Below are positions 25,998-35,835 of a DNA stretch of 64,000 bases, one piece after another (position 1 is the first letter of the stretch; every line of letters begins with the position of its first letter). The notes under the pieces are model-generated. The model had not been told where the DNA came from. It did not search any database and was given only the letters and a program-made list of their open reading frames with translations. The stretch is from Bradyrhizobium sp. CB1015 (GTDB taxonomy: Bacteria > Pseudomonadota > Alphaproteobacteria > Rhizobiales > Xanthobacteraceae): the NCBI RefSeq assembly GCF_025200925.1, contig NZ_CP104174.1, positions 5,580,001 to 5,644,000 of the forward strand, given 5' to 3'. The translations under genes and the position numbers were made by a program.

Positions 25998-26409
25998 GAT
26001 CCAAGCGCTGCGTTGGCGAAAGGCAACGTTGTGCCCAAATTCCCAGCGAAGAGGAATTCTACAGGGAAAATCCCATATAGCGCGGGCTATCTGGCTAAGG
26101 GAATGTACGAAAACGCCTGGACTCCAAGCTGTTGCGGCACTGGATGCGGAAATCCACAACAGGGAAATTTCTGACAGTGATCAGGGAATGGGGGCACGCT
26201 GAAGAGGGAAACCGTCGCCGCCAGACGTGGCCGAACGTCGGTCAAGGCGGACAAAAACTAGTTGCGTCTCAATATTAAATAATTGAACTCCACAAGATAT
26301 AATCCTAGCTTTGGTTCGCCTGGGCGGGCACCTCGTTTTCGGCGTCCACGATTTTTAAGATGGACGCCATCGGTGCAAGTCCAGTTCACGATGGCGCAAT
26401 GGCTTTCTG
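25998..26409. other. Gap with an inverted repeat upstream of the acyltransferase gene
   Basis: No gene is supported. An AT-rich stretch lies at 26262-26300. GGCGTCCA (26341-26348) and TGGACGCC (26361-26368) form an eight-base-pair inverted repeat with a 12-base loop, ending 41 bases before the acyltransferase start. It could be an operator or a leader hairpin. Confidence 0.4.
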
Positions 26410-26973
26410 ATGCATTCAAAGCTCGATCCCCGCCTCTCTGAGCACAATTTGGACCAATGGCTTGCCTTTACGCGCAAATTCTTGCGGGCTCTCGCAGTTC
26501 GCAAGAGGAAGCAGTTTGATCGGAGGGTGTCGATCGGAGACCTTCTCACCGAGCGCGACGATAACGCCGCAGCATATGGCTTTGGAGAGGGGAGCACGAT
26601 GTACGACAACGTACTCGTTCTGGGGCGCGTCAAGGTCGGACGAAATACCTGGATTGGACCGGGATGCATTCTGGATGGTTCAGGTGGAGATTTGCAGATC
26701 GGAGATTGGTGCTCCATCTCTGCTGGCGTTCAGATCTACACGCATCACACTGTAAACCGCTCAATTTCGCTCGGCCGGGATCCGATCGATTACGCGCCCA
26801 CCTCGATCGGCAACGGGGTCTATATTGGCCCGAATTCGGTGATTCAGATGGGTACAACCGTCGGCGACCGCGCCGTTATAGGCGCGAACTCGTTCGTCAA
26901 CAGGGATATTCCCGCGGGTGCCAAGGCGTTTGGCTGTCCAGCGCGAGTTCACCCTGCGTCTAAAGCCACATAA
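26410..26973 (+). CDS. Left-handed beta-helix (hexapeptide-repeat) acyltransferase
   Basis: 187 residues. The region from residue 70 has repeated hexapeptide turns (VGRNTWIGPGCILDG; IGNGVYIGPNSVIQMG; VGDRAVIGANSFVN) with the catalytic-type histidines in YTHHTV. It ends GAKAFGCPARV, typical of maltose/galactoside/serine O-acetyltransferase relatives such as WbbJ or NodL-like sugar acetyltransferases. It would transfer acetyl from acetyl-CoA to a sugar hydroxyl. It stands alone between the IS256 and IS630 elements, away from the polysaccharide cluster, so it may be a displaced member of such a cluster. The ribosome binding site is weak and the exact start uncertain. Confidence 0.85.
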   Translation: MHSKLDPRLSEHNLDQWLAFTRKFLRALAVRKRKQFDRRVSIGDLLTERDDNAAAYGFGEGSTMYDNVLVLGRVKVGRNTWIGPGCILDGSGGDLQIGDWCSISAGVQIYTHHTVNRSISLGRDPIDYAPTSIGNGVYIGPNSVIQMGTTVGDRAVIGANSFVNRDIPAGAKAFGCPARVHPASKAT

Positions 26974-27418
26974 TGCAAGCCGCATCAGTAATACACTAGC
27001 GGTCAGAACTCGAAGCTGCCGCCATAGCCTCGGGCAAGATCTCATTAGTCTAGAGATCACGGGGATCGTTGAAGACTTGCTGAGAAACCGAAGAAACGAG
27101 AGACTTTCCTCATCGGCAGAGAAGCCCGACAGCTGAAAAACAACGCAGCCACGCGAGCTATCCGGTTTTGGCCAACCGCGGTCAAGAACAACGCAATGCT
27201 CTTAAGGGTGCTTTCGCAGGCAAGCAGGGCTCTGTGCTGCCGAGCATCTGGGACGAGGGCCAACGCTGTCGGGTTTTCGGAACGTGCTGGAGGGTCCGGT
27301 CGCAATCATCGTCCACGCCTCCTTTCCGCCTTTGCGACGAGCCGATCAGCCACGCGCTTGCCCGTGGTGCCTCGGGTTGCGATCACAGCTTCAAGTGGTC
27401 TGACGGACCGCCTTGTGA
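26974..27418. other. Gap without a supported gene
   Basis: Short frames exist on both strands, but none has a ribosome binding site or recognisable motif. The stretch lies between the acyltransferase gene and the IS630 element and may be decayed mobile DNA. Confidence 0.4.
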
Positions 27419-28454
27419 CTAAAGCGGGATGGGTTTAGACTGAATCGATTTGGGATACCCAAATCAGTCGGTTTCTGATTCACCATGCTGGCTGGACGGA
27501 GGCCAGCATGGATGGGCAAGCCGTCGCAAACGTGTTGTGGCCGCGATCGAGGGCGGGATGTCCCGCAATCAGGCCGCCAAGCAGTTTGGGGTGGCAATCA
27601 GCACGGCCATCGGCTGGATGAAGCGGGTTGATGAGACCGGCAGTGTCGAGCCTAGCCAGATCGGCGGCTACAAGCCGAAGGCTATTTCGGGTGAGCACGC
27701 GGTCTGGCTGTCGCAGCGGATCAAGGACGGCGATTTCACCATCCGCGGTCTCGTTGCTGAGCTCGCCGGGCGCGGCCTGAAAGTCGATTATCACTCGGTA
27801 TGGGACTTCGTACATGCCGAGAAGCTCAGCTTCAAAAAAAAGCGTGGCGGCTGGCGAACGCGATCGTCCCGACGTCGCGCGGCGGCGAGCCCAGTGGGCA
27901 AAGTATCAAAGTCGCGTCGAAGCTGAACGGCTGGTCTTCATCGACGAGACCTGGACCCGGACCGATATGGCCCCCTTGCGAGGATGGGCGCCGCGCGGGC
28001 ACAGACTTCACGCCAAGGTTCCCCACGGCCGCTGGAAGACCATGACCTTCCTGGCGGCCCTGCGCCATGACCGGATCGATGCGCCATGGTTCATCGAGGG
28101 GCCGATCGATGGCGTGAGCTTCCGCACCTATGTCGAGAAGGTCCTCCTGCCGACCCTTCAGCCCGGTGACATCGTCGTCTTGGATAATCTCGGTAGCCAC
28201 AGGAGCAAAGCGGTTCGCCAGCTCATCCGTTCGGTCGGCGCCAAACTCTTCTTCCTGCCAAAATACTCGCCAGACCTGAACCCCATCGAACAAGTCTTTG
28301 CCAAGCTTAAGCACTTGGTCCGCAAAGCTGCCGCGCGAACCGTTGACTCCGTCTGCGCTGCAATCGGCCACGCACTCGATGCCTTTACCTCAGAGGAATG
28401 CGCCAACTACCTCAAAAATTCAGGCTATCGAACCTAATGCCATCGCGCTTTAGG
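27419..28454 (+). mobile_element. IS630-family insertion sequence
   Basis: Terminal inverted repeats match over about 20 bases: CTAAAGCGGGATGGGTTTAG at the left, and CCTAAAGCGCGATGGCATTAG-like sequence read inward from the right. They enclose two overlapping transposase frames. The expected TA duplication is not evident at the ends as I place them, so ends may be off by a few bases. Confidence 0.75.
27450..28437 (+). CDS. IS630-family transposase in two frames, joined at an A8 run
   Basis: The first frame (to about 27840) holds the N-terminal HTH region: RKRVVAAIEGGMSRNQAAKQ, then VDYHSVWDFVHAEKLSFKKK. The second frame continues from 27835 to 28437 with the DDE domain: VFIDETW (Asp), VVLDNLGSHRS (Asp) and SPDLNPIEQVF (Glu). 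The switch is at TTC followed by eight A residues, so a +1 (or -2) slip is needed, as in IS630 relatives with programmed frameshifting. The extreme N-terminus also looks disturbed: a MGKP start appears in another frame just before RKRVV, so this copy may be inactive. It has the normal family length when joined. Confidence 0.78.
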
Positions 28455-28521
28455 CTGGTGCCGGCCGAAATTCCGGAACGAAGCCAATTTGCTCGCGTGC
28501 GCTCTAAAGCACCCCGTTTGA

Positions 28522-28903
28522 TCATAGGGCTCGAAGCGCGCGCTTCTGTTTCGCCAACGCCGCCCGCTCATACCGCTCGATAATGTTGAGACGTTTCACG
28601 ACGAGCGGGACCGGGCAGTTCAAAAGCGCGTCCAACATCGCCTGCCGCAAGCTGCGGATCCGCAGAAGCGCGAGCTTGGAGTGCGCCAGCGCCATCGCCG
28701 CACCGGGCGTGACCGGATGCCCGAGCCCCCGCAGCAATCGCGACGGCAAGACTCTCCGCCTCGGCAGGATCACAGATATCGCTCTGCGCCAACCCGTGAC
28801 GCAGCGCGTTGCGGCTGGACCTCGTTTTTCCACGTGCCGTTTTCGGCCCGGTGCTGCGCTTGGCGTTGCGGCGATTGGCTTCGATTTGTCGAATTGATGC
28901 CAT
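28522..28903 (-). pseudogene. Frameshifted gene of a rhizobial hypothetical family
   Basis: From ATG 28903 the product begins MASIRQIEANRRNAKRSTGP, followed by a KTARGKTRSSRNALRHGLA segment, a start I recall in many short Bradyrhizobium proteins. Near 28720 the frame breaks. The continuation HPVTPGAAMALAHSKLALLR and the C-terminal IIERYERAALAKQKRALRAL are in another frame ending at 28522. Joined, the product is about 125 residues. One indel, real or from sequencing, separates the halves. It lies beside and divergent from the YqaJ/ERF cassette; such genes are often found near those. Function unknown. Confidence 0.68.
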
Positions 28904-29142
28904 GTCCGAGACCCTCGGCTGATGCTGATTGTTGCGGCCGCAAGCTCGCTCCAACGTATTGGAAGATCAACGGTTTTTCGATCAAAGAACTGCAAAATTG
29001 CTGCAGAAAGGACTGGCATTCCCGCGCAAAAGGAGCGTTAATCATTGGGCCGGCCAGCGGGCCCTTGGCCCCGGTCTCTCCCCTCGCAGTGGCGGGGGTT
29101 TTGGTGGTGCGGCGGCAAGCCGCGTCAGCCAAGGAGAGACCG

Positions 29143-30002
29143 GTGACCACGATTGCAACCGACGGCGCCGCGGCGCCCCACTCCGTTACCACCTTTGACC
29201 GCCACGACCGCCGCGCGTTCATCGGCGGCTCGGACGCCGCATCATCATGGGCCACGATCAGGACGCGCTGCTTCGCCTGTGGCGGGAAAAGCGCGGCGAG
29301 ATCGCGCCGCCAGATTTGTCCCGCAACCTGGTCGTTCAGCTCGGCCTTGCCACTGAAGAACTCAACCGCGCCTGGTACCAGGCCGCCACCGTGCACGCGA
29401 TCGCCGATGTCCAGAAGCGGGTGCGGCATTCCGTGCACGGCTGGATGGCGGCCACGCTGGACGGCATCGTCGCCCCGACCGGCGCGGTGTTCGAGGCCAA
29501 GTTCATGCTGCCCTGGGCCTTTACCGAAGAGGCCGCGGCGGAGAAGCACATGGCGCAGCTGCAGCACAACATGTGGGTGGTTGCGGCGCGCGCGGCCGTG
29601 CTCTCGGTCATCAACGGCGGCGGCAAATGGGTCGAGATCACCGTGCATGCCGACCCGCTCTACCAGCACCTGCTGCTGACTGCGGAGAAGAAGTTTTGGC
29701 GCTGCGTGCAGAGCGGCGAGCCGCCGCTGCTGTTTGGCATCGAGACCCCACGGCCGCGGCTTGCCGCCGTCAAGGTCGTCGACATGGCCGCGTCCAATGT
29801 CTGGGCCGAATGTGCGGCGATCTATCTGCGCACCCGCGACGCCCATGCCGAGCACGAGCTGGCCAAGGCCGAGCTCAAGAAGCTGCTACCGGAGGATGCC
29901 AAGGAGGCGTTTGGCCACGGCGTTCGCGCCAAGCGCTCCAAAGCCGGCGCGGTCAGCTTTGATCCGGTCGAGATGGAGGCCGTCCATGCATCAGGCCAGT
30001 GA
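29143..30002 (+). pseudogene. YqaJ-type phage recombinase (exonuclease), one-base frameshift near 29240
   Basis: GTG 29143 follows AAGGAGAGACCG and opens with a short leader, then RHDRRAFIGGSDA, the family start. The next residues (IIMGHDQDALLRLWREKRGE) are in another frame that runs to 30002. One missing base just after GACGCC at about 29240 explains the break. The body shows the YqaJ/lambda-exonuclease pattern: EELNRAWYQ, then APTGAVFEAKFMLPW with the E-A-K catalytic triplet, and HNMWVVAARAAVLSVINGGG. Joined, it is about 286 residues. It would degrade DNA ends to provide single strands for the annealing protein encoded next. Reading errors cannot be excluded; if the base is restored the gene looks intact. 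Confidence 0.78.
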
Positions 30003-31103
30003 GCATATCGGCACGATCGCGGCGGCGCTGGCCCGCGCGCAAGCCGCGCTGACCAACCCGGAAAAGACCCTGACCGCACAGATCCGCTCGCCGTTCCTGC
30101 GCGATGACGACCGCACCTTTCGCTACGCCTCGCTGGCGAGCGGCCTCGACATCGTGCGCAAGACCTTGAGCCTGCAGGAGATCGCCGCCATCCAGACCAC
30201 CCGGGTCGAGGCCTCGACCGGCCACATCCACCTCACCACCCTGCTCGCCCATTCCTCCGGCGAGTGGATCTCCTCGGACTGGCCGGTCTGCGCCGCACGG
30301 GACGTCGAGGCGCCGCATCGCATGGGCGCGGCGCTGACCTACGCCCGACGCTACGCCCTGTTCGCGCTGGTCGGGATTACCGGCGAGGATGATCTGGACG
30401 CCCCGCATACGGCCGCCGGTCCCCTGGTCCCGCCCAACCTCCAGGCCTCACCCGGCAAGGGTGTTCTCAACCGTGCCCGGGTGCTGCGGCCGGACGAGTC
30501 CGCCGCACTCCGGGAGCAGCTATTGCGCCAGCTCGAAGCGCTGTCCGCCAGCACCGATCTGCTCGGCTGGGCCATGACGAGCCTGCCGCTCAAGAACAGC
30601 CTGCAGGAGCCGGATGCCCGGCGCGTCGAGGCAGCTTATCAGGCCAAGCTTGAGGACGCGGCCCGGACTCCGGCCGAGCAACCCGCCGTCCTGGATGGCG
30701 CCCCAACCCTGCCAGCAGCGCCGCTCGAGGCCGCGCTGCAGCCGGCGCTGCCCGAGGCGGGGCTCGCTCATCCCAAGGAGCCGACCCGCAAGCGCAGCAA
30801 GGCGCACCTGCTGTTTGTCAAGGAGCAGCCCTGCCTGGTGTGCCGGCAAACGCCATGCGATGCCCATCATCTGACATTCGCCCAGCCGCGGGCGCTCGGG
30901 CGCAAGGTCAGCGATGAGTGCACCGTGCCGCTGTGCCGCGCCCATCACGAGGCAACGAGCGGGCGTGGTGGGCGAACCTGCAGATCGCGCCACTGCCGCT
31001 CGCGCAGGAGCTGTGGGCGGCGAGCCCGGTGCATGGTTCGATCGACAGCGCGGTTGGCGTCGCGGCCGTCTTCGCAAACCCGGGCGTGGAGGCATCCCGA
31101 TGA
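29986..31103 (+). pseudogene. ERF-family single-strand annealing protein with C-terminal HNH-like zinc motif, frameshifted
   Basis: ATG 29986 overlaps the end of the YqaJ frame. Residues 5-145 match the ERF family: [53 protein letters not shown]. After a Pro/Ala linker, residues 265-320 hold [20 protein letters not shown] and [11 protein letters not shown], an HNH-like Cys/His motif. At about 30950 a small deletion shifts the frame; the continuation [20 protein letters not shown] is in the next frame and ends at 31103. Joined length is about 370. ERF proteins anneal complementary strands in phage recombination. The HNH-like end is a fusion that deserves attention. Confidence 0.75.
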
Positions 31104-31693
31104 ACGGCCCGTTCCAAACCGCGCGCGAACTGACCGCCACTGCGCTCCCGGCCGAGTTTGCGGCCTTGGCGCCGCCGCCCCTGCTGCTGCCCGGCGAACA
31201 TCTCGACCATTACCACGCGCTGCGACAGGCCATCTTCGCGGACCTTGCGCCCCGGTCCGCCATCGAGTGGCTGCTCGCCATCGATGTGGCCGAGCTGTCC
31301 TGGGAGATCCAGCGCTACCGCATGTTGCGGCACAAATTGCTCGAGACCTATCGCCAAAAGGCCATCGAAGCGGCGCTGCGGCACATCGACATGGTCGGGA
31401 TCGATCCCGACTTCGAACTCCAGGCCGAATACTACACGCAGCAAAATGCCCTGAGCTGGCGGACTGACTCGATCGCCGCGATCGAGATCGAGGCGCGGCT
31501 TGCCGCCTATGGCTTCGATCAAGACGCCGTCACCACCGAAGTCTACGTTCAGGCGCGCGAGGTTCTGGCCCTGTTCGAAGGCTTGCTCAACGCCGCGCAA
31601 ACCAAGCGCATGTTGCTGCTGCGCGAGATCCGGAACCGAAGCTGGATGGGTGCAAAAAGGTCAACAATTGCAAACGGCACGCAAGCCGCTTGA
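31100..31693 (+). CDS. Hypothetical protein of the YqaJ/ERF cassette
   Basis: 197 residues. ATG 31100 overlaps the stop of the ERF-HNH frame (ATGA), which places it in the same operon. The sequence is mostly helical and charged: [40 protein letters not shown], then [13 protein letters not shown] near the end. I recall similar proteins next to ERF genes in Bradyrhizobium, but no domain name or activity. It is intact, unlike its two upstream neighbours. The last dozen residues look like run-on sequence, so its natural end may have been lost. Confidence 0.65.
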   Translation: MNGPFQTARELTATALPAEFAALAPPPLLLPGEHLDHYHALRQAIFADLAPRSAIEWLLAIDVAELSWEIQRYRMLRHKLLETYRQKAIEAALRHIDMVGIDPDFELQAEYYTQQNALSWRTDSIAAIEIEARLAAYGFDQDAVTTEVYVQAREVLALFEGLLNAAQTKRMLLLREIRNRSWMGAKRSTIANGTQAA

Positions 31694-32043
31694 TGAAATC
31701 AGGAGACAACTGAAAGCACCGACCGCAGCTATCACAGCCCTCGTGTATTATTTGGTCATACCATTCGCTCGCTCTTGCAAAAGAGGTCGCTTGCCTCGCA
31801 AGCGCGCGCCTCTGGAGTCCGACGTGAGATCGGCAACCTCGCGTCTCTCAGACAGGGTGGAGCAAGGGGCCGCGGTCGACAGCACGGAAAGCCCGGAGTA
31901 GATCTCAGGCAGGACCGAAGCGACGAGACTTGGCTACCGAACAATTCGACCGACGCTCAATCGGTCGGAGGGCCGAGATCTGTTCAAAAACCCGCCGAAT
32001 GCCATTTCGCGATAAGCTGGAATTTAGAAGCTGGTGCGCTTTA
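31694..32043. other. Gap without a supported gene
   Basis: No frame on either strand has convincing coding character. A seven-base-pair inverted repeat (CGACCGA and TCGGTCG) lies near 31949-31969. The stretch separates the recombination cassette from the decayed sugar dehydrogenase gene. Confidence 0.4.
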
Positions 32044-33830
32044 TCAAAGGGTACGCAGATAGCTGATGATGGCTTGACGTTGTGTCGCGCTGGCGGCGCC
32101 CGCGAAATCCATCCTAGTCCCGGGGCAGAAAATGCTTGGGCTTCGCAGGAACTCGTCGAGGCGCTTTTCGGTCCATATCCCGCCGATCCCGCGCAAGCTT
32201 GATGAATAGTCCGGATAGCTCTCAACCGACGCAACCCGACGACCGACGATGCCGAGCAGGTCCGGTCCGATCCGACGCTCATCAACTTCGACTGATGGCA
32301 GCCACCGCACCTTTCGTTAAAAAGGCTTCACCCTTTGAACTTTCTCTCGGACGTAGCGAGATCAATAATTGATCATCCGTCCATAGCAACAGGCTGCCAT
32401 CATGACCCTCGATGATATCGCGAATGCGGCTTCCGATCGGGACAGCCCCGAGGTATTTGACTTGACCGTTCCGAACGCGCGCACGAAACAGCGTCCCGTC
32501 CTTGAGTGTGGCGATCGGGAGATCACCTTGCCGCTGCGGAAACGCTCCGCGCTCCACCCCGACTAGATTCGAAACCGCGATCGAGGGCACCCAAGCGAAG
32601 ACTGGAGCTTCATAGCCCTTCTGCTCCGCTTCAGGCTTGTTCAGTGGCCACGAGAACGAACCATAGTCTGTTCCGTAGGTCGCATATGGCCCGCCGTAAT
32701 TTTTGCGCCCCGGACCAGCCGATTGAGTTCGTCGCCGCCCTGCGGGCCATGCTCGGTCGACCATATTGTCCCAAACGGGTCGACGTAGAGGCCTTGCTGA
32801 TTCCTGTGACCGGCCATGAAGATTGCAGCGTAGCCATCACGGATGTTGATCACAATTGTTTTACCGTAAGACGCGGACGGATCCTGCGAATAAGCATGAG
32901 CTGAAGCAAGCCCGTCGAAGCCAAAATCACCGACAGTCAACAGCAGCGTATCCGTGCCCAGGAGGGCCATCCGCCCGCATCCAAAATAACCGACAAACGG
33001 AATGCCACGGCGGCGGCGCTCCCCGCGGACGGGAAGACAGGGTGTGGTTTCATACAGAGTTTTCCATTCGGAGGAAACTTGGCCGTGAAGAATCCCGGCG
33101 CGTTCAGACTCCAGCACGGAGACTCGTTCGGTCCAACATTCCTCAGCGGCATGCCAGTAAGGATGCGAGACGAAGATGCGCGCAACGGCGCCGACCTCCT
33201 GAACTAGCAAGCCATACACTCTGAACCACTCGGTATTGATAATTTCGTGTCCGGCCTGCCTCCTTTGGCCCTTCTACGTCGTATTTGCGTGAAAGTGATG
33301 CGCCCACGGACGCCCGGCAGCCACGGAAAACGCCTCACCGTTGATGGGCACCCGGTACGGCAGTGTAGAGACGGTCACGTGGTCCAGGACTTCCCAGGAG
33401 AAGACATGGAGATGACCATCTCCGCTCACCACAAGATAGCGATCGCCGATCCGGGCCAGCGCACCGCCGGGCACCGCAGATTTTGGAAATGCGTTCGCGT
33501 AAGTGTGAACGTCCAGGTTGTATAACTCAGTCTTGATCAAGCTGTTGGAGTGCAGCGCCGTCTCCGGAGTAACGCGTGATGCCAACGAACCCGCGGCGGT
33601 GGCGGCGACCAGCCCGCCAAGCGCCAAAGCTTGGTGCAGCGCCGCAGTGCCGACGAAGGACGGGGCGGGGACGAGCACCAAGGCAGACGTGAAAATGCCG
33701 AGCGTGATAGCGCGGGAATAATCGGCTTTGGTTAGGACAAACCTAGGAAGACCACACCAAAGATCGCCGTTGTGGCCACGATGGTCCTGCCCAATCGCAT
33801 CCCCGGGGATGAGGGCGGGACAAAAGAGTA
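32044..33830 (-). pseudogene. Decayed PQQ-dependent sugar dehydrogenase with C-terminal cytochrome c domain
   Basis: At least four minus-strand frames must be joined. In order they give: a membrane start (MRLGRTIVATTAIFGVVFLG, then a stop); VVSGDGHLHVFSWEVLDHV; IFVSHPYWHAAEECWTERVS and TIWSTEHGPQGGDELNRL, a signature of the glucose/sorbosone dehydrogenase propeller; NYGGPYATYGTDYGSFSWPL and IRDIIEGHDGSLLLWTDDQ; and finally GPDLLGIVGRRVASVESYPD with the end of a class I cytochrome c domain. The heme CxxCH is not readable in the surviving frames. Several frameshifts and an in-frame stop mark it as a dead gene. It would have oxidised an aldose in the periplasm and passed electrons to cytochrome c. 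Confidence 0.8.
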
Positions 33831-34264
33831 TATGCCGCGCTTAGGACGAAAGACGCTATAAGACGGCCAAAGGGAAGCGACTGGGCGGCGGGAAACCGCC
33901 AAAATGACGGCCCAAAACTCAATATTGGAAATTGGAAAAGCAACGCGACGGAGGCCGCATACCACACCACCAGATAACACCACGACGGACTCTGGCGCCG
34001 GCCAGAATTCGCTGTAGCCCCCGTTTGATCGAGAAGCTCGAAGCGTCTCACCATGCGTCTGCGCAAAGAGGGAACGATCCTCGTCTTTCGAAGCTCCTCA
34101 GATTTTATTTCAACATGCCCCGGGAAGTTCATATTCCGCTCTCACGTTTATATTCATCACACTACCGCTCCCATAAATAATCGATATTTAATTTAAAACT
34201 ACCAACGCGGGAGAGGTTATTATGCCTACCACACCGGCGCAGAGCGATGCTGGCGCACGCGCCC
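33831..34264. other. Gap with AT-rich island
   Basis: The minus strand up to about 34130 has hydrophobic frames that may be further remains of the sugar dehydrogenase gene's upstream neighbour. Bases 34136-34202 are strongly AT-rich. They are followed by GGGAGAGG and an ATG at 34222 that opens only 45 codons antisense to the protease gene. Confidence 0.35.
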
Positions 34265-34879
34265 TCACACCCCTTCCCGTTCAACCGCGGCCCACAGCCT
34301 GTTACGGCCCGGGCTCTGCACGCGAATCCAGCGATAGGGCGTCAGCGACCAAGCTCTGATCTGTGGCGTCAGATTGTCGAGGACGAAATCGCCGCTTCTG
34401 GTGCGCACGAGAAGCACCAGATGATGCTCACCGGAACCGACGACGACTTCGCTCAAGAGGAGCACGCGCGATGGCCAGCCCCACCGCAGCAGCTCGTGGC
34501 GCTTGCTCACCGCGTAATCGTTGCAATCGCCACGCGCTGGATTGATGGTCCACGCCTCGCCCGCGAGACCGAGCTCGTTGCGAACCGGCTCGATCGCCAG
34601 ATTCACGGTGCGGTTGATGTCGCGCAGGTCTGCCCATCGCTTCTCAGTCAACAGGATCGGACCGCCGCGGAAGAAGCGTCGCGGGCGACATTCGGCCTGA
34701 TAACGGAGGCAAAATATCGTGTAAGTGAGGGGCGGAAGAACCGGGCGCCCCAGCTGGATAGACGAAACACTCGCTTGGGGCGCCCTTGGCGCGACTAGCA
34801 ACGCCGCTCCCGCCCACTGAACGCCCCCGATCACGATTGCCAGGGCTGCTGCGATGACCGTGACCGAGGTTCGCTGCAT
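34265..34879 (-). CDS. BTLCP-family (LapG-like) transglutaminase-type cysteine protease
   Basis: 204 residues from ATG 34879, which follows GGAAGGGGG; the frame continues to 34939 without support. A hydrophobic N-terminus (TVIAAALAIVIGGV, then AGAA) looks like a signal peptide. The catalytic triad is visible: Cys119 in ARGDCNDYAVSKRHEL, a His at 152/153 in GSGEHHLVLLVRT and Asp168 in FVLDNL. These proteases cut type I-secreted adhesins in the periplasm in systems such as LapD/LapG, and their genes often sit beside type I secretion genes. Here an hlyD fragment lies 800 bases away and a full secretion operon 8 kb away. Its target in this cell is a guess. Confidence 0.85.
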   Translation of the reverse strand: MQRTSVTVIAAALAIVIGGVQWAGAALLVAPRAPQASVSSIQLGRPVLPPLTYTIFCLRYQAECRPRRFFRGGPILLTEKRWADLRDINRTVNLAIEPVRNELGLAGEAWTINPARGDCNDYAVSKRHELLRWGWPSRVLLLSEVVVGSGEHHLVLLVRTRSGDFVLDNLTPQIRAWSLTPYRWIRVQSPGRNRLWAAVEREGV

Positions 34880-35663
34880 CTGCCGACCCCCTTCCGTACG
34901 CCAAACCGTGTCGGCTCGAACCGGCGCGGGCCCGGCCACATCAATCTATTTAATTCGCCATTTATAATTTGACTATATTTAAATAGCAATAACCATTAAA
35001 TGAGCAATCGATGGCTTGATGCAGCAGCCCCCCCGGAAGCGGGCGCGGAATGAATGGAAAGAAGAGCGCCAGTGCTCTCGGCGGAAGGCGTTCATTCGCT
35101 TCGCGACGCAAGCCGCGCTCAGCGCGCCGGCGAACAATGATTCGCCACCATATAATTTTAATTATCGTTCAGAGTTTTTATGGGCGCCACTGTTTCGACC
35201 AGGACCCGCTTCACATGCCAGTCGAGCTACTCGTCATTCTGGGAGCTGAAGCTTCTATACTCGGCTTCGTGGCCGCAATGACCCTGCATGCCAAGCGAAT
35301 GGACGTTCTGAGCGGACGATCGTTCGAGCGTCCCATGGTCTCCCCCGGAGAGAACCGGCATCTGGCGCGGTCGCCCCGTCGAAAGGTCGGCAATTTACTG
35401 CGCTTGACAGAGAGGTGGACGATCTCCTCACGCTCGTTTCACCGGATTTCTTGCGGCGCACCAATCGTCAGAAATCTGCTACTGCTCTTTCTAGCCAGCG
35501 CGAAGGCGCCGGTCCGGCTTCGGACGCGCGCGCGTTGGAGCACCTCGCCCGCTCCAGGTGCTTGCGACCGGCCCGCCGTGCCTTCTGCGGCTGGTCGCGA
35601 CACCGACGCCCAGGGAAAGGACGCCGGTCCCGGACAATCGAGCGCTGCCCCCGTCTTGCACCA
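34880..35663. other. Gap with AT-rich promoter island; no supported gene
   Basis: Bases 34945-35000 are AT-rich and lie directly upstream of the protease gene, so they probably contain its promoter. A 209-codon plus-strand frame starts at 35050, but its composition is irregular and its end runs into the antisense of the hlyD fragment, so I do not call it. Confidence 0.4.
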
Positions 35664-35835
35664 ACTCAGCGCTCCTTGAACGCCCGCCCCGCCTGATCCT
35701 GCAGCGGCTTGAGCAGGTTCGAAAGCGCGGTTCGACCTGCCGTCTTGATGAAAACCTCGACCGGCATGCCGGGCAAGACTGGCGGACCCGAGCTTGGCCA
35801 GATCCTTCAGGAGGACGCGAACGGTGAAGGGCGCC
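35664..35835 (-). pseudogene. Fragment of an hlyD/prsE-type membrane fusion gene (3' end only)
   Basis: About 117 bases (35664-35780) are nearly identical to 42609-42725, the last codons of the intact HlyD gene, with roughly four mismatches. Similarity then fades through indels. The fragment therefore encodes only the C-terminal tail (KPLQDQAGRAFKER-like). It shows that a second type I secretion locus once lay here, or that a piece was duplicated. It lies close to the BTLCP protease gene, whose family usually accompanies such systems. Confidence 0.8.

Noticed and set aside
24574..26005. Eight-base target duplication at the IS256 ends
   Set aside because: The flanking octamers GCGCGGTC and GATCCAAG do not match.
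34222..34359. 45-codon frame with a very good ribosome binding site after an AT-rich island
   Set aside because: Antisense to the end of the protease gene, with no conserved character; worth only a ribosome-profiling glance.
35050..35679. 209-codon plus-strand frame
   Set aside because: Irregular composition, and its 3' part runs over the antisense of the hlyD fragment.
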